From an uncultured Lachnospiraceae bacterium (GTDB taxonomy: Bacteria; Bacillota; Clostridia; Lachnospirales; Lachnospiraceae): DNA of 64,000 bases. The position numbers were made by a program, and so were the translations under genes. The stretch lies in NCBI GenBank assembly GCA_910588845.1, contig CAJURU010000007.1:78807-142806 (forward strand), written 5' to 3'. This document shows, in pieces, positions 8,150-17,611 of the stretch; the stretch's first letter is position 1; every line of letters begins with the position of its first letter. Below the pieces are notes generated by a model. The model was not told the DNA's origin. It searched no databases and saw nothing but the letters and a program-made list of their open reading frames with translations.

Positions 8150-9346
8150 CTACTCCTGGAGCGGAAGCCGGGAATTCTTGATATCTGCGTAGCGCAGCCA
8201 ATATGTATTTCTCGCAAAGTGCTTAAAACTTTCATTCAATTTATCCTGTTTCAGGCCCGGCCCGATAATGATTTCGCGGATCGGCAAATGCCCCCTGCAC
8301 CATATCTTGACGCCGTTTTCAAAATCAATGGAAATGCCGTTTTGCTGCAAGGTTTCCTCCAGTACACGCATAATTTCTTCCTGGTTCTTCCCTTCCCCAA
8401 TATAGATATGGTCTTTGTTCTCAACAAACTCGCACCTTACCCTATGTTCCTCCATTTTTTCTATCAACAACTGCTTTTTGGATTTCCAGGAAGAAGAATA
8501 CATTTTCTTTAATTGATTACCCACGGTAATGCATGCTACTTCTTTTTCTTTCTTTTCCCCATCCCCAATCTCTATGGCAATATTGGGCAGCTTTATGTGA
8601 TCTTTTTCCACGTATTCAATCTTTTTTGCCATCGTAACCCTGTTTTCCGCCTCTGTTTTCCCAAGGCTTCCCATGTCAAATAAAATCCTGTACTCCGACT
8701 CCTCATGAAATCCCTGGTTCTTGATAAAGGGAATCATGCCGAAAATCATATCTAAGCGCAAATCATCGTCATCAAAACAATTGAGCGCCTCCCGCAGAGA
8801 CCTGTCCAACTTTTCTTTTGTGTAAAAAACCTGATAAGGCATTTCCACCAGCCGCAGATATTCGTCATTAAACTTATAACGCTCCTTTTCATCATCCCCC
8901 CGGTTCTTACTATTATTTAAGACTGTAAAAATCTGTGCATTCTCGGCAAGCTCCTCAAGAAAATCCATGCCAAAGCTGACGCCATCCTTGGCATACCCGC
9001 GCCACTGACTCAATAAATCGCCATCCTCGCAAAAGCAGACCATATAATACATCTGTATCCCCTGGTACATCTTTTCTTCTAACTCTTTACATTTTTGGTC
9101 GTCGTCCATGGTCTTCTGAACGTATTCCTTTACAATCTCTCCACCTCGTTTATATTCCTCGGAATCATTGGAAAATCTGATATTCCTCGCCAGAAACACA
9201 TCGCTGTCCAGTATTTTCCAGGCTGTTTCCAATCCTGCATAGTGGTATAGCAATTTCCCTTTTCTTTTCGGCATACGGAAGGCCTTTTTATACTTATGCT
9301 GCAATGCCAGCTTTTCCTTCATTGAATCTTTTCCATTATAGAACAT
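8150..9346 (-). CDS. DUF2971 protein, third gene of the giant-ATPase locus
   Basis: A 398-residue soluble protein with the DUF2971 layout: LLYHYAGLETAWKIL near the start, LARNIRFSNDSEEY, the central CFCEDGDLLSQWRGYAKDG (family pattern CFS...LWs.Ya....G...gF), and REIIIGPG near the C-terminus. The function of DUF2971 is not established. The start ATG follows GGGGGG by 5 nt, 21 nt after the receiver-like gene. Co-orientation with the receiver-like and giant genes suggests an effector or partner, but this is inference. Confidence 0.7.
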   Translation of the reverse strand: MFYNGKDSMKEKLALQHKYKKAFRMPKRKGKLLYHYAGLETAWKILDSDVFLARNIRFSNDSEEYKRGGEIVKEYVQKTMDDDQKCKELEEKMYQGIQMYYMVCFCEDGDLLSQWRGYAKDGVSFGMDFLEELAENAQIFTVLNNSKNRGDDEKERYKFNDEYLRLVEMPYQVFYTKEKLDRSLREALNCFDDDDLRLDMIFGMIPFIKNQGFHEESEYRILFDMGSLGKTEAENRVTMAKKIEYVEKDHIKLPNIAIEIGDGEKKEKEVACITVGNQLKKMYSSSWKSKKQLLIEKMEEHRVRCEFVENKDHIYIGEGKNQEEIMRVLEETLQQNGISIDFENGVKIWCRGHLPIREIIIGPGLKQDKLNESFKHFARNTYWLRYADIKNSRLPLQE

Positions 9347-9367
9347 CTTATCCCCCCTTGCGTACTT

Positions 9368-9955
9368 TTAAATTAATTTATCTAACTCTGCTTCCTCTTT
9401 TTCGCCCAACTCCTCCCCATCTGCCATATACTTTATGGTTCTCGCAACGGCGCCGCAGGACGAACACTCTGTCACAAGCGTTTTGGAGACATATCTTTGC
9501 AGTAAGCTCTTGTCTCCCATTAGGCTTAACACCTGGGAACCAAACTCGCGTATAGAGGTAATAATATACACACGGGCTTCTTCGTCAAATGTTTCATAAA
9601 TTTTTCTGGCAATTTTATACCCGACGTAATCATTGAAGCTTGCCTTATCATATTCCTCCCTGCTCAGCGCAATATCCAGCAAAATTCCCGTTTTAATGTC
9701 CTCTTTACGGTTTTCTTCTATTTTTTGGCGTATGTCCTTCATAATTGTACCGTCATAAAAAAAATGCTGTTCGTCATTACGCATCCTGGCCTTCTCTTTG
9801 CCAGGCATCCACTCAATAACCGCTTCTTCCAAGCCAAGCGTTTTCTGCAAACCTCCCTTGTCCTTCATGACTTTAATGGCTTTTTTATATCCATCTATAA
9901 TCGCATTTGCCTGTTTTTCAGAATCTTCTATCAAAATAATATTTAATTTTTCCAC
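9368..9955 (-). CDS. Stand-alone receiver-like (CheY-type) protein
   Basis: A 195-residue protein with a receiver-like pattern: the acidic pair in IILIEDSEKQA (about residues 6-16), a candidate phospho-acceptor Asp in ILLDIALS after strand 3, a Thr/Ser in VYIITSIRE, and a Lys in YVSKTLV. The spacing is stretched by ~60 extra residues between strands 1 and 3. No DNA-binding or enzymatic output domain follows; the C-terminus is a short acidic helix with an ECSSCG cysteine cluster. The start is GTG behind AGGAGG. It lies 10 nt after the giant ATPase-like gene, suggesting a cognate pair. Confidence 0.6.
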   Translation of the reverse strand: MEKLNIILIEDSEKQANAIIDGYKKAIKVMKDKGGLQKTLGLEEAVIEWMPGKEKARMRNDEQHFFYDGTIMKDIRQKIEENRKEDIKTGILLDIALSREEYDKASFNDYVGYKIARKIYETFDEEARVYIITSIREFGSQVLSLMGDKSLLQRYVSKTLVTECSSCGAVARTIKYMADGEELGEKEEAELDKLI

Positions 9956-9965
9956 CGCGCTCCTC

Positions 9966-12900
9966 CTATTCTTCCCACACAGTCAATATTGGCAATTTAA
10001 CATAAAAAAACTTTTTATGGTCTTCTACCGTCGCAAAAATCTGTACGCCGTCCTCCTCCGTTAATCCGTAACACGCATTGACCGTCCCCTTAATGGCAGC
10101 CAGCGAAATACCATCTTTTTTCCGTTCTATAGAATCTTTGATATCTTTGTCTATCTCTGCTTTATTTTTGGCGCTGCGAAAACGGTTCTTAACTACGAGA
10201 TATCCCTCCTCCCTGTATATATACACATCAGCCGTTTCCTTCCTGCCGGAATGGCTGATGGCGCTTAAAATCAATTCTGCAATCATCACGCAGATTCTTC
10301 GGTAAGAGAGCGATTCTCCCGCCTCGGTCTTGCGGATTCTCACCCTGTCCTCCAAAAGGCTCTGCGAAAAACACGCCCGCCCATTCTCATCCAATATCTT
10401 AAATTCTTCAACCATATGCAGACTGTCCAATAAGCGCTTTAATTGTTTCCTGTACACAGCTTCAAAAGACGCCCGGGACGGCTCCCTTTCCGGGTTGGAA
10501 TCCGCCAGAATCTGCACATTCATCCTTGCGATATAGGAGTTGACTACCATGTGGAAGAGGGCGCGGTATCGTTCTTTCTCCTCTTTCTGTAAATTATTCC
10601 CAGAACCATGCAGTTCTAAAATATATTTATAATATTTCTGCAAATTGTCCCTATCCGTATGATCCGTTGCCCTCTGCAGCATTACCTGCTTATTAAAATA
10701 TTCTTTTGCGCTCCACTTTTGTATCATATTATTGGAAAAGTCATGTTTCAAATGCCTGACGATCATTGCATGGAACGCCATCACAATTTTCAACGCAAAT
10801 AATATCACTGCCTGCTGCATATCTGCCGGAAAATCCATTTGTAAAAATATCGTATTTTCTGCCTGCCTGTTTCCGTTTCCTGTGTCCCCGCCCGCAATTT
10901 GATACTTTACCATGGTTCTTTTTAATTTCATGGAATCGTCTTCTACCTCAAACGGAAGTACATAAGTGTCTGCAATAAGTTTATCCAGGCCCATCTGCTG
11001 CGTGCCTCTGAGATTTTCCATTTTCCCGGACGCCTGTATCCGATAATATTGCCTTTCATCCCCTTTCTCCTCCAAAGCGCCATACAAAAGATACGTCCTT
11101 TCCGCTCCCGTAACCTTGCCGATACTTTTAAGCAGCTTCTTATAGTATTCTTCCGGGTCCTTTTCCGTAACGTCGCCCAAGAATTGATACAGCTCAATCA
11201 ACGATTCCGCCAATACCCTTCCCTCTTCTGTAAAGCATTCTCTCTGAAAATCAAACAACCCATAGAAGTAAAGCGTCTCTTTAAAATACCCATAATAGTA
11301 GGCTCTTACAATCTTGTCGACATTTTTTTCCTTCTCATAATCTTTTGCCAATTCACGTATGCCATCGTTCAGCGCCCGGACATTCTCAAAATATACCCTC
11401 TGAATAAAATCAGCGTCCGCATTATCATGCAAAAAAAGCAATCCTTTGTCATATTTCCTAAAATCTTCTATTTTAACATTGTCCGCACCATACTCTTTCC
11501 CAAACAGGCACAAATATTCGAGAAAAACACTTTTACTTTCATCACTGCTCTGGCAACACATTCTCTTTATGATACTGACGTAATACGCACGGAATTTCTG
11601 TTTTTCCTTGTCACTAATCTTAAAAGCATCTACTGTATTTAGCAGGCGGACAATATTATCTTTACGAATAATATAGTTGGAGCCAAGATCCGATAACCTT
11701 TTCATCAATGTCATCAAAACGCAATATACTTTCTCATCCCCATGATTCCGCTCTTCCAAAAGGAAAAGGCAGAGTTTTTTAATCTGTGGGAATCCTCTGG
11801 CTTTTTTCCCGTTTATAAGGCCGGTTGTCATATACTCAATCATATCAAGCATAATCTGAAAGATAGCTTCCCGGCTGCTTTTTAGGAAACTGATGAATGG
11901 ACGTGAAAAAACCTTGATATACGATATAAGCCATTCTATTTGCTCTTCCCGCTCTTCCTCCATCAGTGCAATCATAACTTTACTCACGTCTTCCGCTATA
12001 TTTTTTTTATGCCCCAAAGCGCCTATTTTTTCATTCGCAAGGTGGGTACAAATCATCCTGCGGTAGGCGCGCTCTTTTTCTTCCCTTCCCGCCGCCAGCA
12101 GCAGTTCTTCTTCCCTTTTATCCTGGATTTCCTCCGGTGACAGGCGTATTATCTTATCATGCCAGAATCTATATTGCTGATTCGTCGAAGACTGTTCCCT
12201 TAAATTCGTAAAATTCTGCACCAGCTTACATTCTGTGCACGCGTCTTCGTGATTCCTCATAGAGGAAATATTCAAATTAACATATGCATGGAACCTCTGC
12301 ATTCTCTGTTGGTCCACGTTTCCCCGCCCGCTGTTATTTATAATATGCTGTATGCTGCTAGGCGATAGTCTGTTCAACAGTACCACAACATCGGAAAATA
12401 CTTCTATCTCAATTTTATCATCTTTCGTGTGGATCAGGGACTGAAATAAATTTTTTGCACGCTGATAAGTCCTGCCGGAAACAATCGTGTCATCCACAAA
12501 GTGAAATCTTATCAAAGCTTGCTGTTCCATATATTGCAGGTCATTATATAACCCTATAATGTTGCTATACTTTGTCTTCACATTTTCCCGGAATTCTTTT
12601 TCAATCTCAAAATTCAGCACTAATGCCGCATTGTCAAATAAGTAATGGTTTACTTCTGCCAGAAAACCGGCATTGCTGTAATGTAAAGGGGATACGATAA
12701 TATCGTATACGACCCGCCCCTTCACTTCCGTCCGCTTTTTCCGCTCCTCTTTCAACCATTCGATAATTCTGCCCCGTTCCTGGACAAAATACTTTTCCAT
12801 ACAAAAATAATACATATAGTGATTGCCATTGCGGACTACATGGTTGTATACAAGGACATTTTTCAATTTTTGTACACGGCATAAATTTTCAGGATCTTGC

Positions 12901-15785
12901 TCTCTTTTCATTTGTTCCAGCAGATCCGGCTCGCATAAGCCAATCATCTGCACCGGAACAACTGACGTGCGGTTTGTCTCAATCAGAGGGGTTTCCTGCC
13001 GGTAATCCTGGGGAAAACACAGGGGACAAGTCAGCGGCGAATACCATAGCGTATTTACCGACACAAAAAATTCCACGTCCGGTTCATTCTCAGGAATCAA
13101 GTCTGTTTTAATCGTTTGTCCGCTGATTTCGCGCCAAAAACGCTTTTCCATCCCCACTCTTTCGGGCCCATCGCCCGAACGGATAAGGATCAGGGCATAG
13201 TTTGCTATTATATTTATTTGCTTGTTATCACCGCAATACCCTGCGCTTATCTCTTCTTCCAACGCTTCCCGCACTTTATTATGCGTAGTCAGCGTGGAAT
13301 TTATAGGGATTATGATTGCAAACTGCCACTCCTCCACATGCATTTCGGAAGGCTCCGCCCCCATATAACGGAACTTACCGCCGGTTCTCTGCTCATAAAT
13401 CATATATTCTGCCTGCACGCCCTTGATCTTTTCCCGTATATTAATTACTATTTCATACAGCAGCAACTCAGAATAATTTTCATATCCAACTAACATTAAA
13501 CGCTTTTCGGGATCAAAATTCAGACGTTTGAGAATGAGATTGGCAAATCTGCTGACGTAATAATTATTATGGAAAATGATTTCCGCCTCGTAAAATGTTC
13601 CGATGTGGATTTTAGAGCCCGCCCGCATATGGGTAGGACTTATCTTACACCCTAAACTATGTTTCTGAATATCGGCATTTAAGGTTTTTCTGACATTTTC
13701 TTCAAACAAGGTCCTATCCCGTTCTGGAAGTTCCAAAGTATCAAAGGGAACTAATTTTATCATCCCTTTCTCTTCCAGCCCTTTGTTACGGCCTCCATAT
13801 TGTTCCAAAAGATACCTTAATATCCAGTCTGTCTCCCGATTAATGCCTTTTACCAGCATAACCTTGCTTGTAATTGTATATAGGCTGCGGAGATCGCTTC
13901 CTGTAATTAACAGCTCCCCACAGTCTCCAGCAAGATAAATCTGCATTTTGGCAATATACTCCGGCAGGCAGGACTTGCTGTAAAATATACCGAACAGACG
14001 GACAATCTCAAGCATTTGGTTTTCCGCACACTCACTGAGAATACAATAAAAATCCCGATCCTTTCTATCAATCCAATACATCCCGCTCAAAAGAAGGGAT
14101 TTACAAAACATTTCGCTGGAAACCTTTATGTCCTGCTGCAAAGATATCTGTATAACAAACTCATTTCCAGCGTCGTCCGCAGCTTCTTCTATCCAGCAAT
14201 AAATCTGCTGTGCAATATCATTGATCTGTCTTTCCTTTCTTTTTTGCGCATCCGAAACATCTTTATATTCAGAAAATTTTATGCGGTTCCAAACACACGC
14301 TTCGACCTTATATTCAACTTCCATATCATATTGATAATTAACATCCGACTCCACAGAAGTTACAACCTGCTGCCGCTGGTCTAACAGAGGCAGCAAAATA
14401 AAATATTCCGTTCCCGGTAAATGGTATTTTCCCGCATCCTCGCTTTTCCATGTATCCTTATTTATATAGACGTCCGTATCCGCATTATATTCATAGCCGC
14501 CAGAGCTGACCACCTTAAAATACCCTTTATTTGCAGAAACTACTGTTGAAAAAATCTGTAATCCATAATGATGCACCAGATTTTCCACGGTCCGATTGTA
14601 ATCCTCCCAAAAATCACTTACATGGCAATTCGTTTTATGTTCAAAGAAATGCGAGACACACATTTCATGCAAATTACCGCCGTTAAGCACCTTTTTACGA
14701 AAATTATCAACCATATTTTCCTGAGACAAATCGAGTAAGCGAATTTCGTAGTAAAATTCATGTTCATTATCCTCAATGCCGTAATTTTCCCTCAGATACC
14801 GCTTTTCCTGCTGATTCTGATGTATGCGGATTTCCACGAAACCCTGGCCCTGCGTGCTGTACCTTACATTCTCCATCAATTGCAGCACCCCATCGGCAAT
14901 GTCCCAGGCATTCATCTGTACTTTTTTAATATACTCCATTTTTCTCACTTGGGATTGCTTACAATAATACATCTGCAAGCAAAAAAGATAAAATGCAAGC
15001 ATAGGCATTTCCGATATCTCTTTTTGAAATTCTCTGTCATCATATACGCGCTCATAATATTTTTTTCTATTTTGGGAGTTTCTCTTATATTCCCCTATAA
15101 AATTACTTCGGCACCGCTGCATGATCCGGCGAAACCTATCATTTTCATCCCTTGTCCTGGAAGGCTCTTTCACGCGCTCCCGCCAAAAACGCAGCTCGTC
15201 CTCCTGTCTGTCAAGCCTAATTACCGGGCTGACTTTGGCATGGGAAAATGCCCGTTCCCCCATGCGCGGCTCCAACTGCACAATCTCCCATATTTGATCC
15301 CTGGCACGCAAATATTCCCCATATATCCTTTGCTTCTTATAATCTGTTTCGGGACAAAAGCCGCAAAAAAAGTCTACGGCCTTCGCCCAAATTGCATAGC
15401 GTACATTTTTTTCGGGATTAGATGCATATAAAAACGCATACATATTGGGAAATTTATGGAACAAGGCTTCCAAATATATGTACTCTATGGTAGCGTCATC
15501 CGCTTCATGTTTTACATGTAGAAAGAATCCCACCTCTTCCCCCTCTGCAACAGCACGCTCATCAAAGGGACTAAGCGTTCCTTCTATCAGCCCCTTTGAC
15601 GTTTGTGAAAAAATCTTATCCGGCTTTTCATTTTCCTCCGGCTCATATAGAAATACCCTTCCTTCCAACTCACCGCAAATATTCCGCCTGTACGCGGTAT
15701 TTTTAAAGCTATCGCAAAAACGTGCTGCCGCTGTATAATCTTTTGCATAATTGCCAATATTAAATATAATTATTTTCTTCCCCAT
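9966..15785 (-). CDS. Giant multidomain protein: PRTase-like, GAF-like and GHKL-ATPase-like regions
   Basis: About 1,939 residues. I chose the ATG at 15785, which has GGAG 5 nt upstream; an in-frame ATG at 15809 would add 8 residues. Positions below are rough. Near 730-780 lie strand/helix segments ending LMLVGYENYSELLLYE. Near 1098 is FHFVDDTIVSGRT, a phosphoribosyltransferase PRPP-loop signature. CPLC (~920) and CTEC (~1180) flank it as possible zinc ligands. About 1550-1650 looks GAF-like (VTGAERTYLLYG). Then come an H-box-like RHLKHDFSNNM (~1680) and a C-terminal AgrC-type ATPase region: N-box IAELILSAISH, LVVKNRF, KDGISLAAIKG, VKLPIL. No membrane segment is seen. The first 700 residues are unrecognised. 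It heads a three-gene unit with the receiver-like and DUF2971 genes. Confidence 0.65.
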   Translation of the reverse strand: MGKKIIIFNIGNYAKDYTAAARFCDSFKNTAYRRNICGELEGRVFLYEPEENEKPDKIFSQTSKGLIEGTLSPFDERAVAEGEEVGFFLHVKHEADDATIEYIYLEALFHKFPNMYAFLYASNPEKNVRYAIWAKAVDFFCGFCPETDYKKQRIYGEYLRARDQIWEIVQLEPRMGERAFSHAKVSPVIRLDRQEDELRFWRERVKEPSRTRDENDRFRRIMQRCRSNFIGEYKRNSQNRKKYYERVYDDREFQKEISEMPMLAFYLFCLQMYYCKQSQVRKMEYIKKVQMNAWDIADGVLQLMENVRYSTQGQGFVEIRIHQNQQEKRYLRENYGIEDNEHEFYYEIRLLDLSQENMVDNFRKKVLNGGNLHEMCVSHFFEHKTNCHVSDFWEDYNRTVENLVHHYGLQIFSTVVSANKGYFKVVSSGGYEYNADTDVYINKDTWKSEDAGKYHLPGTEYFILLPLLDQRQQVVTSVESDVNYQYDMEVEYKVEACVWNRIKFSEYKDVSDAQKRKERQINDIAQQIYCWIEEAADDAGNEFVIQISLQQDIKVSSEMFCKSLLLSGMYWIDRKDRDFYCILSECAENQMLEIVRLFGIFYSKSCLPEYIAKMQIYLAGDCGELLITGSDLRSLYTITSKVMLVKGINRETDWILRYLLEQYGGRNKGLEEKGMIKLVPFDTLELPERDRTLFEENVRKTLNADIQKHSLGCKISPTHMRAGSKIHIGTFYEAEIIFHNNYYVSRFANLILKRLNFDPEKRLMLVGYENYSELLLYEIVINIREKIKGVQAEYMIYEQRTGGKFRYMGAEPSEMHVEEWQFAIIIPINSTLTTHNKVREALEEEISAGYCGDNKQINIIANYALILIRSGDGPERVGMEKRFWREISGQTIKTDLIPENEPDVEFFVSVNTLWYSPLTCPLCFPQDYRQETPLIETNRTSVVPVQMIGLCEPDLLEQMKREQDPENLCRVQKLKNVLVYNHVVRNGNHYMYYFCMEKYFVQERGRIIEWLKEERKKRTEVKGRVVYDIIVSPLHYSNAGFLAEVNHYLFDNAALVLNFEIEKEFRENVKTKYSNIIGLYNDLQYMEQQALIRFHFVDDTIVSGRTYQRAKNLFQSLIHTKDDKIEIEVFSDVVVLLNRLSPSSIQHIINNSGRGNVDQQRMQRFHAYVNLNISSMRNHEDACTECKLVQNFTNLREQSSTNQQYRFWHDKIIRLSPEEIQDKREEELLLAAGREEKERAYRRMICTHLANEKIGALGHKKNIAEDVSKVMIALMEEEREEQIEWLISYIKVFSRPFISFLKSSREAIFQIMLDMIEYMTTGLINGKKARGFPQIKKLCLFLLEERNHGDEKVYCVLMTLMKRLSDLGSNYIIRKDNIVRLLNTVDAFKISDKEKQKFRAYYVSIIKRMCCQSSDESKSVFLEYLCLFGKEYGADNVKIEDFRKYDKGLLFLHDNADADFIQRVYFENVRALNDGIRELAKDYEKEKNVDKIVRAYYYGYFKETLYFYGLFDFQRECFTEEGRVLAESLIELYQFLGDVTEKDPEEYYKKLLKSIGKVTGAERTYLLYGALEEKGDERQYYRIQASGKMENLRGTQQMGLDKLIADTYVLPFEVEDDSMKLKRTMVKYQIAGGDTGNGNRQAENTIFLQMDFPADMQQAVILFALKIVMAFHAMIVRHLKHDFSNNMIQKWSAKEYFNKQVMLQRATDHTDRDNLQKYYKYILELHGSGNNLQKEEKERYRALFHMVVNSYIARMNVQILADSNPEREPSRASFEAVYRKQLKRLLDSLHMVEEFKILDENGRACFSQSLLEDRVRIRKTEAGESLSYRRICVMIAELILSAISHSGRKETADVYIYREEGYLVVKNRFRSAKNKAEIDKDIKDSIERKKDGISLAAIKGTVNACYGLTEEDGVQIFATVEDHKKFFYVKLPILTVWEE

Positions 15786-15816
15786 ATCCGCTCCGTATCC
15801 TTTGTTCATTTATGCC

Positions 15817-16014
15817 TTAGTTATCGTTAGATTTCTTCTTTATTTCCCTCGTATTCTTCTCCACCAGCTTGCGGGCGAGCATAATCTGATGGCCGCAGCC
15901 TAAGCATTTGAGGCGGAAATCCGCGCCCACGCGCAGCACCTCCCATTCGCTGCTTCCGCAAGGATGCTGTTTCTTGAGACGGACGATATCTCCTACTTCA
16001 TATGGAATCGGCAT
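15817..16014 (-). CDS. DUF951 family protein
   Basis: A 65-residue protein: YEVGDIVRLKKQHPCGS, EWEVLRVGADFRLKCLGCG, then a basic tail. This is the small DUF951 family, widespread in Firmicutes, with a conserved Cys pair and Lys-rich strands; its function is unknown and nucleic-acid binding is often suspected. GGAGG precedes the ATG. It is the last ordinary housekeeping gene before the giant-ATPase locus and probably lies on the same transcript. Confidence 0.85.
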   Translation of the reverse strand: MPIPYEVGDIVRLKKQHPCGSSEWEVLRVGADFRLKCLGCGHQIMLARKLVEKNTREIKKKSNDN

Positions 16015-16048
16015 ACTTTTCCTCCTTCTTACCTAGCGATAATTATTC

Positions 16049-16792
16049 CTAAGATACTAGAATCTTGCCAAACAATTCTCCAATGCTCTCTTGCAGCACG
16101 AGATTGGCAATCGCATCCCTTGGTGTGGCAGACTTATTTACAAGTACGAGTTTATCGCCCTGGTAATAGTCAATCAAACCTGCCGCCGGGTAAACTGCAA
16201 GCGAAGTGCCGCCGATAATCAGCATGTCGGCATTGCTGATATAATGTACCGCCTCTTGAATCGTGCGGTTATCAAGGCCTTCCTCATAGAGCACTACGTC
16301 CGGCTTAATTTCTCCGCCGCATTTCTCACAATGGGGGACGCCTGTGCTATGTAGCACAAATTCCGCGTCATAAAGCTGATGACAGGACTCGCAGTAATTA
16401 CGATGGACGCTGCCGTGAAGCTCCAACACCTTTTTGCTGCCGGCAAGCTGATGGAGGCCGTCAATATTCTGGGTCACCACGGCCTTAACTTTTCCCACTG
16501 CTTCCAGCTCGGCAAGTTTCTTATGCGCCAGATTGGGCTGCGCCCCAAGACACAACATTTTATTGCGGTAGAAACGATAAAATTCCTCCGTATTCCGCCG
16601 GTAAAACGTGTGGCTCAGTATCGTCTCCGGCGGATAATCATACTCTTGGTTATATAACCCGTCTACACTGCGGAAATCTGGAATCCCGCTCTCTGTGGAT
16701 ACGCCTGCCCCGCCGAAAAAGACGATATTATCAGATTGCTCCACCATTTCCAGAAACTTTTCCACTTTTTCCTCTCTGTTTAATTCTGCCAT
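16049..16792 (-). CDS. cobB: NAD-dependent protein deacylase, sirtuin
   Basis: A 247-residue Sir2 enzyme that removes acyl groups from lysine using NAD+. Visible are the NAD-binding GGAGVSTESGIPDFRS, the TQNID motif, the catalytic His in LHGSVHRNYC, the zinc pairs CESC and CEKC, and GGTSLAVYPAA. It has the full family length. The ribosome site GAGGAGG lies 7 nt before the ATG. Downstream is DUF951. Confidence 0.93.
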   Translation of the reverse strand: MAELNREEKVEKFLEMVEQSDNIVFFGGAGVSTESGIPDFRSVDGLYNQEYDYPPETILSHTFYRRNTEEFYRFYRNKMLCLGAQPNLAHKKLAELEAVGKVKAVVTQNIDGLHQLAGSKKVLELHGSVHRNYCESCHQLYDAEFVLHSTGVPHCEKCGGEIKPDVVLYEEGLDNRTIQEAVHYISNADMLIIGGTSLAVYPAAGLIDYYQGDKLVLVNKSATPRDAIANLVLQESIGELFGKILVS

Positions 16793-16853
16793 AAGTATGC
16801 CTCCTCTTTCTTCTCTGCTTAATTCTATAAACTCTATCCTGCTGTCAGTTCCC

Positions 16854-17600
16854 TTACTCTGCCAATACTCCGTGCACCAGAAAACGATATTGGCTGCCCG
16901 CAGGCGTACAGGTCATCAACGTCACCGTGCTCTGCGCAGACTTGGGTTCCACGCCGGTATCGTATAGGCTTTGCTCCTTCACATCCGTCTGCCATTGGGC
17001 GTAATCCTTTTCCGCTTCAAACCGATAAAGAAACGATTCTGTGCCCAGCTTTGCTATATGGCAGGAATAAATCTCATAGCGCCGCACGCCCTCCGGTGTA
17101 TAAATAAAAAATTGGGGATTTTCCCGTAACGTCTCTTCCTCCTGGAACTCGTTGAGCCTGGCAAACATCGACTTGTCCTTCATATTGTGCCCGTAGACAA
17201 AGGTATGAAAATCGCTGAAATCTTTGCTATTCTCCACTTCTATAAAAATACTGCCGCATTTGTTCTCTTCCTTATAAAACGTATGCGACAAATAATAATC
17301 ATTGTCCTCTCCCTGCACAATCGGGTAACTGACGCCTAATTTCTCTATGCGAATCCAGCCCACGACATGCGGGTTTATCTTCCTCAGCTTGTCAAAATCT
17401 ACCGAAAATCCCTCTTGCCGCCCATCTGTGCTATCTGCCTGGCCCGCTATAGACACTACGGATTCTTCTATCTGTTGGTACTCACGGCCTCCTTTGTAAT
17501 TCTCCCACAATAACATACCCAGCTTGACGGCGGCAAACAGGAATACAGCAAGGGTAAGCAGGAATGGGATAATGAATTTCCAGTCTACTTGTCTTTTCAC
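16854..17600 (-). CDS. srtB: Class B sortase
   Basis: 248 residues from GTG at 17600, chosen because GAGGA lies 6 nt upstream and the thioesterase stop is 11 nt before; a longer GTG start at 17672 would overlap that gene. There is one N-terminal membrane helix. The catalytic His is in FVYGHNMKDKSMF (~residue 135), the Cys in TLMTC (~229), and the Arg in QYRFLVHG. The SrtB-typical helix insertion before the Cys is present. Sortases anchor proteins to the wall by a C-terminal sorting signal; no substrate with such a signal is recognisable in this window. Confidence 0.9.
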   Translation of the reverse strand: MKRQVDWKFIIPFLLTLAVFLFAAVKLGMLLWENYKGGREYQQIEESVVSIAGQADSTDGRQEGFSVDFDKLRKINPHVVGWIRIEKLGVSYPIVQGEDNDYYLSHTFYKEENKCGSIFIEVENSKDFSDFHTFVYGHNMKDKSMFARLNEFQEEETLRENPQFFIYTPEGVRRYEIYSCHIAKLGTESFLYRFEAEKDYAQWQTDVKEQSLYDTGVEPKSAQSTVTLMTCTPAGSQYRFLVHGVLAE

Positions 17601-17611
17601 CTTATTTCCTC

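Noticed and set aside
11049..15738. Several long plus-strand frames (up to 223 codons) inside the giant gene
   Set aside because: They are antisense to one continuous ~1,940-codon minus-strand frame with consistent protein-like composition and motifs.
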